Shown in pieces: positions 18,271 through 26,326 of a stretch of 64,000 nucleotides of DNA. How positions within the stretch are numbered: position 1 is the first letter of the stretch; each line of letters opens with the position of its first letter. Position numbers and translations under genes: made by a program. Under the pieces are notes generated by a model. That model had not been told where the DNA came from, ran no database searches, and saw only the letters and a list, made by a program, of their open reading frames with translations. The stretch comes from Bacillus pseudomycoides DSM 12442 (lineage in GTDB: Bacteria; Bacillota; Bacilli; Bacillales; Bacillaceae_G), in the NCBI RefSeq assembly GCF_000161455.1, contig NZ_CM000745.1:519980-583979 (forward strand), read 5' to 3'.

Positions 18271-18349
18271 CAATCAACTTCTTTGATTGGGAGAAAACTT
18301 CTTTTAAAAAGGAGGTGTAACTTTAGCTAAGAAAAGCTAAAGGTGTTCT
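18271..18349 (+). other. Structured leader of the CorC/HlyC gene
   Basis: Two hairpins lie in the leader: CAATCAA / TTGATTG (18271-18289) and a perfect 8-bp CTTTAGCT / AGCTAAAG (18321-18342). The only strong Shine-Dalgarno (AAAAAGGAGGTG, 18306-18317) sits before the second hairpin, 32 nt from the TTG start. Leaving out the hairpin, the spacing becomes 10 nt, a normal distance. The sequence is direct evidence for the fold. A role in translation is inference. Confidence 0.55.
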
Positions 18350-19666
18350 TTGGAAATTGCTAAATTAATCATGGTTGTTATTCTTATTGCATTAACTGGT
18401 TTTTTTGTGGCGGTTGAATTTGCGATTATAAAAGTGCGTAGTAGTCGCATTGATCAGCTTGTAGGAGAAAAAAAACGTGGCGCACTAGCAGCTAAGAAAG
18501 TGATTTCAAATTTAGACGAATATTTATCCGCATGTCAGCTCGGAATTACAATTACAGCTCTAGGACTAGGTTGGTTAGGTGAACCAACGATAAAGCATGT
18601 ATTAGAGCCGTTATTTTTAAAAATTGAATTTTCACCTGCAATTGCGAGTACTGTTTCTTTTATTATTGCATTTGTCGTTATTACATTTTTACATGTTGTG
18701 ATTGGAGAGCTAGCACCAAAAACCTTTGCCATTCAAAAAGCGGAGCAAGTAAGTTTGTTGCTATCTCAGCCGCTCATTTATTTTTACCGGATTATGTATC
18801 CGTTTATTTGGGCTCTAAATGGCTCAGCTCGTCTCGTGACTGGCATATTTGGATTATCCCCTGCTTCTGAGCATGAAGTTGCACATTCAGAGGAGGAATT
18901 AAGACTTATTTTATCGGAGAGCTATAAAAGCGGAGAAATTAATCAGGCGGAATTTAAATATGTAAATAATATTTTTGAATTTGATAATCGGTTAGCAAAA
19001 GAAATTATGGTTCCACGCACTGAAATAGTTGGTTTATATGAAGATGAACCGTTCGAAACACATATTAAAGTGATTGGACAAGAAAAGTATACAAGGTATC
19101 CTGTATTTGGAGAGGATAAAGATGAGATTATTGGGATGGTTAATGTAAAAGACTTATTTATTCGCTATATGGATGGTGGACAAAACGAAGAATGTTCTAT
19201 TATTCCGTATACGAGACCTGTTATTGAAGTTTTGGAAAATATCCCAATCCATGACTTGTTACTGCAAATGCAGAAAAGAAGAATTCCCCTTGCCGTTTTA
19301 TATGATGAATATGGGGGGACGGCGGGAATTGTAACACTTGAAGATATTTTAGAGGAAATAGTTGGTGAAATTCGGGATGAATATGATGAAGATGAACATC
19401 CACCCATTGAACATATAAGCGAAACGTATAAAATTATCGATGGAAAAGTACTCATTAGTGAAGTGAATGATTTGCTCGGTTTACATTTGTTTGCTGACGA
19501 TGTAGATACGATTGGTGGTTGGATTATGATGCAAAAACAGACAATTATTGAAGGCGATGTCATTGAAACGGATGGCTGGATTTTCAAAGTTCTTGAAAAA
19601 GATGTGCATCAAATTAAACGAGTAGAAATAAAAAAAGTTGAAGTGGAAGATACAGCAATTGCGTAA
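18350..19666 (+). CDS. CNNM/CorC/HlyC-family membrane protein with CBS pair
   Basis: 438 residues. An N-terminal DUF21 (CNNM) membrane domain with about four helices (to about 190) holds LDEYLSACQLGITITALGLGWLGEP and IGELAPKTFAIQKAE. Two CBS domains (about 205-330) follow, with IMVPRTEIVGL and VLYDEYGGTAGIVTLEDILEEIVGEIRDEYD. A CorC_HlyC C-terminal domain ends the protein. The family handles Mg2+ or related cation efflux (B. subtilis MpfA/YhdP group). The start is TTG 18350: the next ATG (18371) lacks an RBS and would cut into the first helix. Confidence 0.88.
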   Translation: MEIAKLIMVVILIALTGFFVAVEFAIIKVRSSRIDQLVGEKKRGALAAKKVISNLDEYLSACQLGITITALGLGWLGEPTIKHVLEPLFLKIEFSPAIASTVSFIIAFVVITFLHVVIGELAPKTFAIQKAEQVSLLLSQPLIYFYRIMYPFIWALNGSARLVTGIFGLSPASEHEVAHSEEELRLILSESYKSGEINQAEFKYVNNIFEFDNRLAKEIMVPRTEIVGLYEDEPFETHIKVIGQEKYTRYPVFGEDKDEIIGMVNVKDLFIRYMDGGQNEECSIIPYTRPVIEVLENIPIHDLLLQMQKRRIPLAVLYDEYGGTAGIVTLEDILEEIVGEIRDEYDEDEHPPIEHISETYKIIDGKVLISEVNDLLGLHLFADDVDTIGGWIMMQKQTIIEGDVIETDGWIFKVLEKDVHQIKRVEIKKVEVEDTAIA

Positions 19667-19719
19667 TCTTTATAAATTAGAAGTATGAGTGCGTCATCGA
19701 TTTTGCAGAAAAATAATAT

Positions 19720-19733
19720 TGTTTGCGCTTTCA
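19720..19733 (+). promoter_or_regulatory. Weak cre-like site upstream of aspA
   Basis: TGTTTGCGCTTTCA matches 12 of 14 positions of the CcpA cre consensus. An 11-bp direct repeat GTCATCGATTT flanks it at 19693-19703 and 19813-19823. Role not shown. Confidence 0.3.
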
Positions 19734-19849
19734 AAAAAGGTACTATATATTGAAAGAAGATATAGAAATATATCTCTTACAAAAATCATATTTTTATAGA
19801 AATCTTTTTTAGGTCATCGATTTAGAATGAAAAGTATAGGTGATGAAAA

Positions 19850-21283
19850 ATGGTAGCAACGAAAGGGATACGTATTGAAAAAGATTTTTTAGGAGAAAAG
19901 GAAGTACCAAATGCAGCTTACTATGGTGTTCAAACATTACGAGCAGTAGAAAATTTTCCGATTACAGGATATCGTATTCATACGTCATTAATTAAAGCAA
20001 TGGCAATGGTTAAAAAAGCTGCAGCACGTGCAAATATGGAAACAGGTTATTTGTACGCAAATATTGGGGAAGAAATTGCAAAATCGGCTCAGGAAATTAT
20101 TGATGGGAAGTTTCATGAGCAGTTCATTGTAGACCCAATTCAGGGCGGGGCAGGGACTTCTATTAATATGAATACAAATGAGGTTATTGCAAACCGTGCA
20201 CTTGAGAGAATGGGGCATGAAAAAGGAAACTATGCAATCATTAGCCCGAATACACATGTGAACATGGCGCAATCAACAAATGATGCGTTCCCAACAGGAA
20301 TTCATATTGCGGCGCTTATGATGCTAGAAGAACTTCTTATTACAATGGATGCACTTCATCGTGCATTTACCGATAAAGCAAAAGAATTTGATCATGTGAT
20401 AAAAATGGGGCGTACACATCTGCAAGATGCAGTTCCAATTCGTCTTGGGCAAGAATTTGAAGCATATAGCCGAGTGCTTGGGCGTGATATAAAACGCATT
20501 AAGCAGTCTCGTCAACATTTGTATGAAGTGAATATGGGCGCAACGGCTGTTGGGACCGGATTAAATGCAAATCCAATTTATATTGAGCAAGTTGTAAAGC
20601 ATTTACGCAGTATTAGCGGATTTCCACTAGTTGGTGCAGAACATTTAGTGGATGCAACGCAAAACACAGATGCGTATACAGAAGTATCAGCAGCACTAAA
20701 AGTATGTATGATGAATATGTCTAAAATTGCAAATGACTTGCGCATTATGGCATCTGGCCCACGTGTCGGATTGGCTGAAATTCAATTACCAGCTCGTCAA
20801 CCAGGATCATCTATTATGCCAGGAAAAGTAAATCCAGTTATGGCAGAAGTAATTAATCAAGTGGCCTTCCAAGTTATTGGAAATGACCATACAATATGTT
20901 TAGCATCAGAAGCAGGACAATTAGAACTAAATGTAATGGAGCCGGTGTTAGTATTTAATTTAATTCAATCCATTAGTATTATGAATAATGCATTCCGCGT
21001 ATTTCGTGAGTATTGTATTAAAGGTATTACTGCAAATGAAGAATTGTTAAAACAATATGTCGAGAAAAGCGTTGGGATTATTACAGCGGTGAATCCTCAT
21101 ATTGGATATGAGACGGCATCTCGCATTGCTCGCGAAGCGATTGAAACAGGTAAATCTGTTCGTGAGCTTTGCTTAGAGCATGGTGTGTTAACAGAAGAGG
21201 AACTTGATATTATTTTGGATCCATATGAAATGACACATCCCGAAATTGCTGGTGCGTCGCTATTGAAGAATAAAAAATCCTGA
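19850..21283 (+). CDS. aspA: Aspartate ammonia-lyase
   Basis: 477 residues, the usual aspartase length. It splits L-aspartate into fumarate and ammonia (EC 4.3.1.1). It holds the fumarase/aspartase signature GSSIMPGKVNP with the mobile-loop serine, TNDAFPTGIH and GRTHLQDAVPIRLGQEF. It is a cytoplasmic tetramer in this family. Fumarase is excluded because the overall sequence follows the AspA/AnsB type (start KDFLGEKEVPNAAYYGVQTLRAVENFPI). It is a single gene with a terminator at 21272-21306. Confidence 0.93.
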   Translation: MVATKGIRIEKDFLGEKEVPNAAYYGVQTLRAVENFPITGYRIHTSLIKAMAMVKKAAARANMETGYLYANIGEEIAKSAQEIIDGKFHEQFIVDPIQGGAGTSINMNTNEVIANRALERMGHEKGNYAIISPNTHVNMAQSTNDAFPTGIHIAALMMLEELLITMDALHRAFTDKAKEFDHVIKMGRTHLQDAVPIRLGQEFEAYSRVLGRDIKRIKQSRQHLYEVNMGATAVGTGLNANPIYIEQVVKHLRSISGFPLVGAEHLVDATQNTDAYTEVSAALKVCMMNMSKIANDLRIMASGPRVGLAEIQLPARQPGSSIMPGKVNPVMAEVINQVAFQVIGNDHTICLASEAGQLELNVMEPVLVFNLIQSISIMNNAFRVFREYCIKGITANEELLKQYVEKSVGIITAVNPHIGYETASRIAREAIETGKSVRELCLEHGVLTEEELDIILDPYEMTHPEIAGASLLKNKKS

Positions 21284-21306
21284 TACTGTATGTATTAGGA
21301 TTTTTT
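21272..21306 (+). terminator. Terminator of aspA
   Basis: Stem AAAAAATCCTGAT / ATTAGGATTTTTT with a T-run after it. Confidence 0.8.
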
Positions 21307-21353
21307 TTATACCAAAGTATAAGAATGAGTGAATGGTTAGAAAGAAAAAGATA

Positions 21354-21384
21354 AAAAAACGATCCCACGTGAGGGATCGTTTTC
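21354..21384 (-). terminator. Terminator of lctP
   Basis: An 11-bp stem AAAACGATCCC / GGGATCGTTTT and, on the minus strand, T7. Confidence 0.88.
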
Positions 21385-21389
21385 ATCTT

Positions 21390-23009
21390 TTAAAAGATAT
21401 TAAATATAGAGTTAAGTTGAAGTAAACTAATTATGACTAAGAAAATCAAACTATATTTCATTGCTGTTTTAAATAGGACAGATTCTTTACCGACTAGTCC
21501 AACTGCCGCACAAGCAACTGCTACAGATTGTGGTGATACCATTTTTGCCATTGTCCCGCCGACTACGTTTAAAGCAACAAGTGTAGAAGGTACGATATCT
21601 AATTGTGCTGCAGTTACTGCTTGAAGTGGTGCAAATAGTGAACCACTTGATACTACAGAGCCAGTTAAGAATACGCCAATCCAACCTAAGATTGGAGATA
21701 AGATTGGGAAGGCCTTACCAGTAGATGATAAAGCTAGTCCAAGAGTAGAAGACATACCAGAGTAGTTTGTTACATATGCTAATGCAATTACACTACAAAT
21801 TGTATAAATTGGAGCTTTCAACTCTTTTAATGTTTCAATAGTTAGTTCTTTAACCAATTGGCCTTTTGCGCGATATACGAGTAAAGATACGATAATTGCT
21901 AGTACAATTGCAGTAGTTGTAGATGAAAATACATCTAGCTTGAAGATTGCTGCAAATGGTGTATCCGCATTTACAATTGGTGTTGTTTTAATAACGTGAT
22001 TGTGTAAACCAGGAATCTGGATATTAAATACTAAGTTTGCTAACGCACCGTTTGGAGCGAATAAACTTTTGATTGCTTTTAAATTGAAAATTGTTACGAA
22101 TGCAGTTAAGAATGCAAATGGTGACCAAGCGTATAAAATTTGTTTCATTGTGTAGCTATGTTTTTCTACTTGTTCTTCAGTTTGAGCTGAAGATTTTGGT
22201 TGCCATACACGTAGGAATAATGCAAGTGCAACCATGCTGACAACTGCAGCGAAAATATCAGTTAATTCTGCGCCAAGGTAGTATGTTACAACGAATTGAG
22301 TAATAGCGAAGGAACCACCACTTACAAGGATACCTTGCCAAGTTTCTTTAATTCCTTTAAAGCCATCTACCATTGCAACAAGTAAGAATGGTAATACAAA
22401 GCTAATGAAAGGTAATAATGTTACAGTTTGACGACCGACAGTTAAGGCATCTATTTGTGTTAATTGAGCAGGTACTGTAACTGGAATACCCATTGCTCCC
22501 ATTGCTCCACCAGCAATATTTGCAACTAAACAAATACCTGCTGCTTTTAATGGGTTAAATCCCATACCTACAAGTAATGCTGCTGTAATTGCAACTGGTA
22601 CACCAAATCCAGCTGCACCTTCTAAGAAAGCACCGAAAGAATAAGCGATTAATAACACTTGAAGGCGACGGTCATTTGTAATACTTGAAATACTGTCGCG
22701 AATGACATTAAATTGTTCAGTTTTTACTGTTAATTTGTAAAGGAAAATAGCTGCAATAACAATTGTACAAATTGGATAAAATCCAGCTGCTACACCAAAT
22801 GCAGCTGATGATACAGCCATAGTTGCAGGCATTTTGTAAACGAATATGGAAAGAATGATTGCTAAAATTACGCTATAAAGTCCTGATAAATATCCTTTGA
22901 TCTTAAATACTGTTAAACAAAGAACAAAGAATAAGATTGGAAGAGCAGCGACAAGTGCTGATAACCAAATGTTGTTCAACGGGTCATAAATTTGTGTCCA
23001 AGTATTCAT
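21390..23009 (-). CDS. lctP: L-lactate permease
   Basis: 539 residues, about 13 membrane helices, LctP/LldP family (H+/lactate symport). Typical parts are the start TWTQIYDPLNNIWLSALVAALPI, SFGAFLEGAAGFGVPVAITAALLVGMGF and GWIGVFLTGSVVSSGSLFAPLQ. Two Rex-type palindromes lie right upstream, so expression should rise when NADH is high, as in fermentative growth. It is a single gene. No ldh is adjacent. Confidence 0.93.
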   Translation of the reverse strand: MNTWTQIYDPLNNIWLSALVAALPILFFVLCLTVFKIKGYLSGLYSVILAIILSIFVYKMPATMAVSSAAFGVAAGFYPICTIVIAAIFLYKLTVKTEQFNVIRDSISSITNDRRLQVLLIAYSFGAFLEGAAGFGVPVAITAALLVGMGFNPLKAAGICLVANIAGGAMGAMGIPVTVPAQLTQIDALTVGRQTVTLLPFISFVLPFLLVAMVDGFKGIKETWQGILVSGGSFAITQFVVTYYLGAELTDIFAAVVSMVALALFLRVWQPKSSAQTEEQVEKHSYTMKQILYAWSPFAFLTAFVTIFNLKAIKSLFAPNGALANLVFNIQIPGLHNHVIKTTPIVNADTPFAAIFKLDVFSSTTTAIVLAIIVSLLVYRAKGQLVKELTIETLKELKAPIYTICSVIALAYVTNYSGMSSTLGLALSSTGKAFPILSPILGWIGVFLTGSVVSSGSLFAPLQAVTAAQLDIVPSTLVALNVVGGTMAKMVSPQSVAVACAAVGLVGKESVLFKTAMKYSLIFLVIISLLQLNSIFNIF

Positions 23010-23034
23010 AATAATGACAACTCCTATCTATAAT

Positions 23035-23077
23035 ATGTGAAGACATTCACATTATTTGTGAAATAATTCACAATCAA
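23035..23077 (-). promoter_or_regulatory. lctP promoter with two Rex boxes
   Basis: A perfect Rex operator TTGTGAAATAATTCACAA is at 23056-23073. A second site, ATGTGAAGACATTCACAT, is at 23035-23052 (16 of 18). On the minus strand a promoter TTGATT (23077-23072) with 17-bp spacer and TAATGT (23054-23049) has the first box inside the spacer and the second starting at the -10. Confidence 0.85.
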
Positions 23078-23230
23078 CTTACATTGCCTAGTATATTCCT
23101 CTTCAACACTATTGTCAACGTAAAAAAGTATAATTATTCCATGATAGTGTTAACTGTAAAAATTCCGTTACATTTTGTTCATAAACTAGACAAAAAGAGG
23201 AATCGTGTATATTAAAGTACACGATTCCTA

Positions 23231-23327
23231 ATTTATCCCGCATTAACGGGCAGTAAGATCCACACTTCAAGATTTAGAGGGAAATGAGGAAGATAGGTGG
23301 GGATGAAGAAAACCCCACTGATGGACT
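23231..23327. repeat. Diverged bcr-like repeat
   Basis: The segment starts TTTATCCCGC..ACGGGCAGTAA.ATCC and ends with GGTGGGG..CCCCACTGAT. Both ends match those of the unit at 3932-4073. The middle is different. It abuts a redoxin remnant. The family name rests on recall of bcr repeats. Confidence 0.55.
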
Positions 23328-23436
23328 CTCCATATACTCAACCATATTTTCAGATGTCATTGGTCCTACATGTTTAAAATGAATAATTCTTTTGTCATCA
23401 AGAATAAAGGAGGAAGTTTTGGATAATTGTATAGTC
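23328..23436 (-). pseudogene. Remnant of a TlpA/ResA-like thiol-disulfide oxidoreductase
   Basis: On the minus strand one frame reads KTSSFILDDKRIIHF and then KHVGPMTSENMVEY, which matches the C-terminal part of redoxins (PTSF-ID-G-I...HVGPMTEE...Y). The CxxC active site and N-terminal half are missing, and a one-base deletion in an A-run (about 23423) puts YNYP into another frame. The 3' end runs into the bcr-like repeat. It is a decayed gene. Confidence 0.6.
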
Positions 23437-23878
23437 AAGTGCAATATTAATTAAGACTATTATTAACCGCTTTTTAATTGTGGATCCTCCTCTTTACCAA
23501 AATTTAACTCTTTTTATCGTAACAAAGCAATTTTTATAGGTCGAATAACTAAAAAGATTACATTCACATATCATTTAAGAACAATATTTTACAATATTAT
23601 TACGGTGAATATTGTGAGTGAAAAAATATAACAAAAAGGTTGAGAAAACAGCATTTAGAAGCAAAGTATTCCGATCTGTATTTTTTGCTTTTTCACTAAG
23701 CCGTGTAGTATAATATTCAAAATCAGCAGGGGTTTCTGCCCTTAATTGTATGTTGATAAAAGGAGGAAATAATTTTTTTATTTTAGGTTGATAAAGTTGT
23801 GTCGTAACAGGAAATATAAAAACAAATATATAAAAATAAATAAAGAGAAAATAAAAATGAAAAAATGAGGGGAACTTT
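23437..23878. other. Gap with a start-less open frame on the minus strand
   Basis: There is no complete gene here. On the minus strand a frame is open for about 100 codons from the edge of the next gene (23880) to TAA at 23577-23575. It has no ATG, GTG or TTG start. Its later part (QLRAETPADFEYY, then TTRLSEKAKNTDRNTLLLNAVF and a hydrophobic stretch) looks like real protein, and the first part is very A/T-rich and hydrophobic. It may be what is left of a membrane protein. I cannot name a family. Confidence 0.35.
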
Positions 23879-24166
23879 ATGAATCAAAATCAATTTGATT
23901 GTCGTATTTCAGAAGAGGATGTACAAATGCTACGAGCGTTAGCTCACCCGCTCCGTCTTCGCCTTGTAATGGAGCTTATGGGGCGTGGAACTTGTAACGT
24001 AACACAATTGCAGGAAGTATTAGAAATTCCGCAATCTACTGTTTCACAGCATTTAACGAAATTAAAGCAGAATAAAGTTGTTCGTTTTGAAAGACGCGGC
24101 TTAGAAGTATATTATCAAGTGCATAATGAGAAAGTAAGTGAAGTTGTAAAGACATTATTTTCATAA
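23879..24166 (+). CDS. ArsR-family winged-helix regulator (PagR-like)
   Basis: 95 residues, one ArsR-type HTH: LRALAHPLRLRLVMELM and the recognition helix PQSTVSQHLTKLKQNKVV, followed by the wing FERRGLEVYYQV. The only cysteines are C8 and one in GTCNV, with no ArsR metal motif (no CxC on helix 3, no alpha5 site), so it is probably not a metal sensor. The form resembles PagR-type regulators of the B. cereus group. RBS AGGGGAAC before ATG 23879. No operon partner, so targets are unknown. Confidence 0.8.
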   Translation: MNQNQFDCRISEEDVQMLRALAHPLRLRLVMELMGRGTCNVTQLQEVLEIPQSTVSQHLTKLKQNKVVRFERRGLEVYYQVHNEKVSEVVKTLFS

Positions 24167-24181
24167 AATTGAATATTATAG

Positions 24182-24213
24182 AAAAAAGACGTGCGGAAAT
24201 GCACGTCTTTTTT
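24182..24213 (+). terminator. Terminator of the ArsR-like gene
   Basis: Stem AAAAAAGACGTGC / GCACGTCTTTTTT with a 6-nt loop. Confidence 0.88.
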
Positions 24214-24344
24214 CTATAAAAATAGGCGTGAAAACCCCACTTTAAGATCTGAAGGAGATAAGTGACAGGAGTTTTCACGGAATATATTTCAAAGAGAAAT
24301 GAGAAGATAAATAAGAGTGTAATAAGTAAAAGGAGGAATGAAGG

Positions 24345-24524
24345 ATGGATGTAAAGCGCGTAAAACAAATTTTATCATCTTCGAGTAGAATCGATGTAAC
24401 TTATCATGGTGTACCGGTTTGGATTGAAAGTTGTGATGAGGGAAGTGGAGTTGCGAATGTACATGATGTGAAATCACCAAATGAAACAGTACAAGTAGAT
24501 GTTACAGCGTTAGAAGAGCAATAA
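24345..24524 (+). CDS. sspH: H-type small acid-soluble spore protein
   Basis: 59 residues, start MDVKRVKQILSSSSRIDVTY followed by HGVPVWIESCDEGSGVA, typical of the SspH family (MD..RA.EI..S...I.VTY.G.PV.I). It belongs to the minor SASPs made in the forespore under sigma-G. RBS AAAGGAGG lies 8 nt before ATG 24345. An overlapping out-of-frame ATG at 24338 is too close to the RBS. It ends in a shared terminator with dtpT. Confidence 0.9.
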   Translation: MDVKRVKQILSSSSRIDVTYHGVPVWIESCDEGSGVANVHDVKSPNETVQVDVTALEEQ

Positions 24525-24556
24525 AAAAAGCGGAGAATTTTCTCCGCTTCTTTTTT
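24523..24556. terminator. Bidirectional terminator between sspH and dtpT
   Basis: Stem GCGGAGAA / TTCTCCGC with A-run before and T-run after. Confidence 0.85.
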
Positions 24557-25946
24557 ATTCCATCATACGTGCAATTTTTTTAGAGAACATAAGAAGTACT
24601 AAGCCAAGTACGATTACGATAATACCGATGCTTGCGAATACTTCTAGATATCCTAAAGATTGCGTGAAGGCAGCTAGTGCGCCAGCTAGATAGTTCGCCA
24701 TACCAGAACCAGCTAACCATACTCCCATTAATAGGGATGCTAATTTTACAGGAGCAATTGCACTTACCATTGATAGACCGATTGGTGATAAGAATAGTTC
24801 ACCAATTGTATGGAACAGGTATGTGAATACGATGAATAATAAGTTTGCTTTAGTAGCAATATGTGCTTCATCGCTTCCAGTTTTCAGAACAGCTAATGTT
24901 AAAACAAGGTAGCCAATGCCTAGTAAAATCATACCAAGTGCCATTTTTGTTGGAACTTTTAAGTCACCATTTTTTGTTTTAGATAGTTTCATCCATAACA
25001 TAGATACGAATGGTGCTAATAGTACGATAAATGCTGGGTTAACAGATTGGAACCAAGATGTTGGAACTTCCCATCCGAAAATTGTACGATCAACAAATGT
25101 GTTTGTATATAGTGTTAAAGAGCTACCAGCTTGTTCAAAACCTGCCCAGAAGAAAACTACGAAGCAAGTTAAAATGATGATTGCCCAAGTACGGTTCTTT
25201 TCTTGTTTTGTTAAAGGTTTTTTCTCAATTACTTTTGCGTTTTTGTCTTGTGACTTTTTACCTACAACTGTTGTTCCTGCATTACCAAGGTAACGAGGAG
25301 CTAATAGGTTAAAGAAAATCTGTCCAACAATCATACCGATACAAGCTGCAAGGAACCCGTATTTATAACCCATAACCATAACGCCATTAGCGCTTGTTTT
25401 AAAGAAATCTTCTGCAAGGAATCCGCAAATTAGTGGTGCAAAGAAAGCCCCTACGTTGATACCCATGTAAAAGATTGTAAAAGCACTGTCACGGCGTGAA
25501 TCATTTTCACCGTATAGTTCACCTAAAAGTGTAGAAATATTTGGTTTGAAGAATCCATTACCGATGACTAATAATCCTAGTCCTAAAAAGAGACCGGTTT
25601 TTGTATTCATTGAAAATAGTACAAAGTTACCAATTGCCATAATAATACCACCAAGGGTAATTGCATGACGTCTTGTAATAAAGTGGTCAGTTAACCACCC
25701 ACCTGCAATTGGTGTGAAATATACTAATGCTGTAAAAATTCCGTATAATTGTACTGCAAAAGCCTTGTCGAATCCAAGACCGCCGCTTACAACAGTTGTT
25801 GTTAAATAAAGAACTAAAAGGCCACGCATTCCGTAGTAACTAAATCTTTCCCACATTTCTGTTAAGAACAACAAATATAATCCAGGTGGATGTTTTTTTG
25901 GTGATTGTTGTTCTTCAGCTTTTTTTAATTTTAAAGCTGCATCCAT
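24555..25946 (-). CDS. dtpT: Di/tripeptide transporter of the POT/PTR family
   Basis: 463 residues, 12-14 membrane helices. It has the POT signatures EMWERFSYYGMRGLLVLYLT and GLLVIGNGFFKPNISTLLGELY, with the FYMGINVGAF motif next. It takes up small peptides with protons. RBS AGGGGGAAG before the ATG at 25946. A CodY-like site about 210 bp upstream would link it to amino acid supply. Confidence 0.92.
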   Translation of the reverse strand: MDAALKLKKAEEQQSPKKHPPGLYLLFLTEMWERFSYYGMRGLLVLYLTTTVVSGGLGFDKAFAVQLYGIFTALVYFTPIAGGWLTDHFITRRHAITLGGIIMAIGNFVLFSMNTKTGLFLGLGLLVIGNGFFKPNISTLLGELYGENDSRRDSAFTIFYMGINVGAFFAPLICGFLAEDFFKTSANGVMVMGYKYGFLAACIGMIVGQIFFNLLAPRYLGNAGTTVVGKKSQDKNAKVIEKKPLTKQEKNRTWAIIILTCFVVFFWAGFEQAGSSLTLYTNTFVDRTIFGWEVPTSWFQSVNPAFIVLLAPFVSMLWMKLSKTKNGDLKVPTKMALGMILLGIGYLVLTLAVLKTGSDEAHIATKANLLFIVFTYLFHTIGELFLSPIGLSMVSAIAPVKLASLLMGVWLAGSGMANYLAGALAAFTQSLGYLEVFASIGIIVIVLGLVLLMFSKKIARMME

Positions 25947-26284
25947 TTTGCTTCCCCCTAATCCTGTATAACGGATATTTATGTAATCATTTTAATTTAC
26001 AAAATATTTAGAAGTCAATAGAATTATATGGAAATAGAAAGAAAATTTCTTAAACAATCTATTGAATCTCTATCCGTTATCGTATTTTTCCCTGAAAACG
26101 AGATAATAAGCGTTTTCAAATGTAGTATTTGAATTCTAAAAGAAAATAAAATAAAGATTAATCAGAAAATTTAGATTAAAACAATTCTTCTGATATAGAG
26201 AAAATATATTTTATTTGTTATTATAATATAACATATTGAGAATAAAAATACAAAATGAAATAATGTGACACTTTTATGAAATAA
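25947..26284. promoter_or_regulatory. Regulatory gap upstream of dtpT: CodY-like and cre-like sites, distant inverted repeat
   Basis: ATTAATCAGAAAATT at 26157-26171 matches 13 of 15 positions of the CodY box (reverse orientation). AATAAGCGTTTTCA at 26106-26119 is a 12-of-14 cre in reverse. ATAACGGATA at 25968-25977 and TATCCGTTAT at 26071-26080 are exact inverse copies 93 bp apart. A minus-strand promoter TTGACT (26019-26014) with TAAAAT downstream lies between them. Roles are inferred. Confidence 0.45.
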
Positions 26285-26315
26285 AAAACAGTTCCCCTTT
26301 TTGGGGAACTGTTTT
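26285..26315 (-). terminator. Terminator of the siderophore-binding protein gene
   Basis: Stem AAAACAGTTCCCC / GGGGAACTGTTTT with a short loop and, on the minus strand, further T. Confidence 0.88.
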
Positions 26316-26326
26316 GAATAAAGAGT

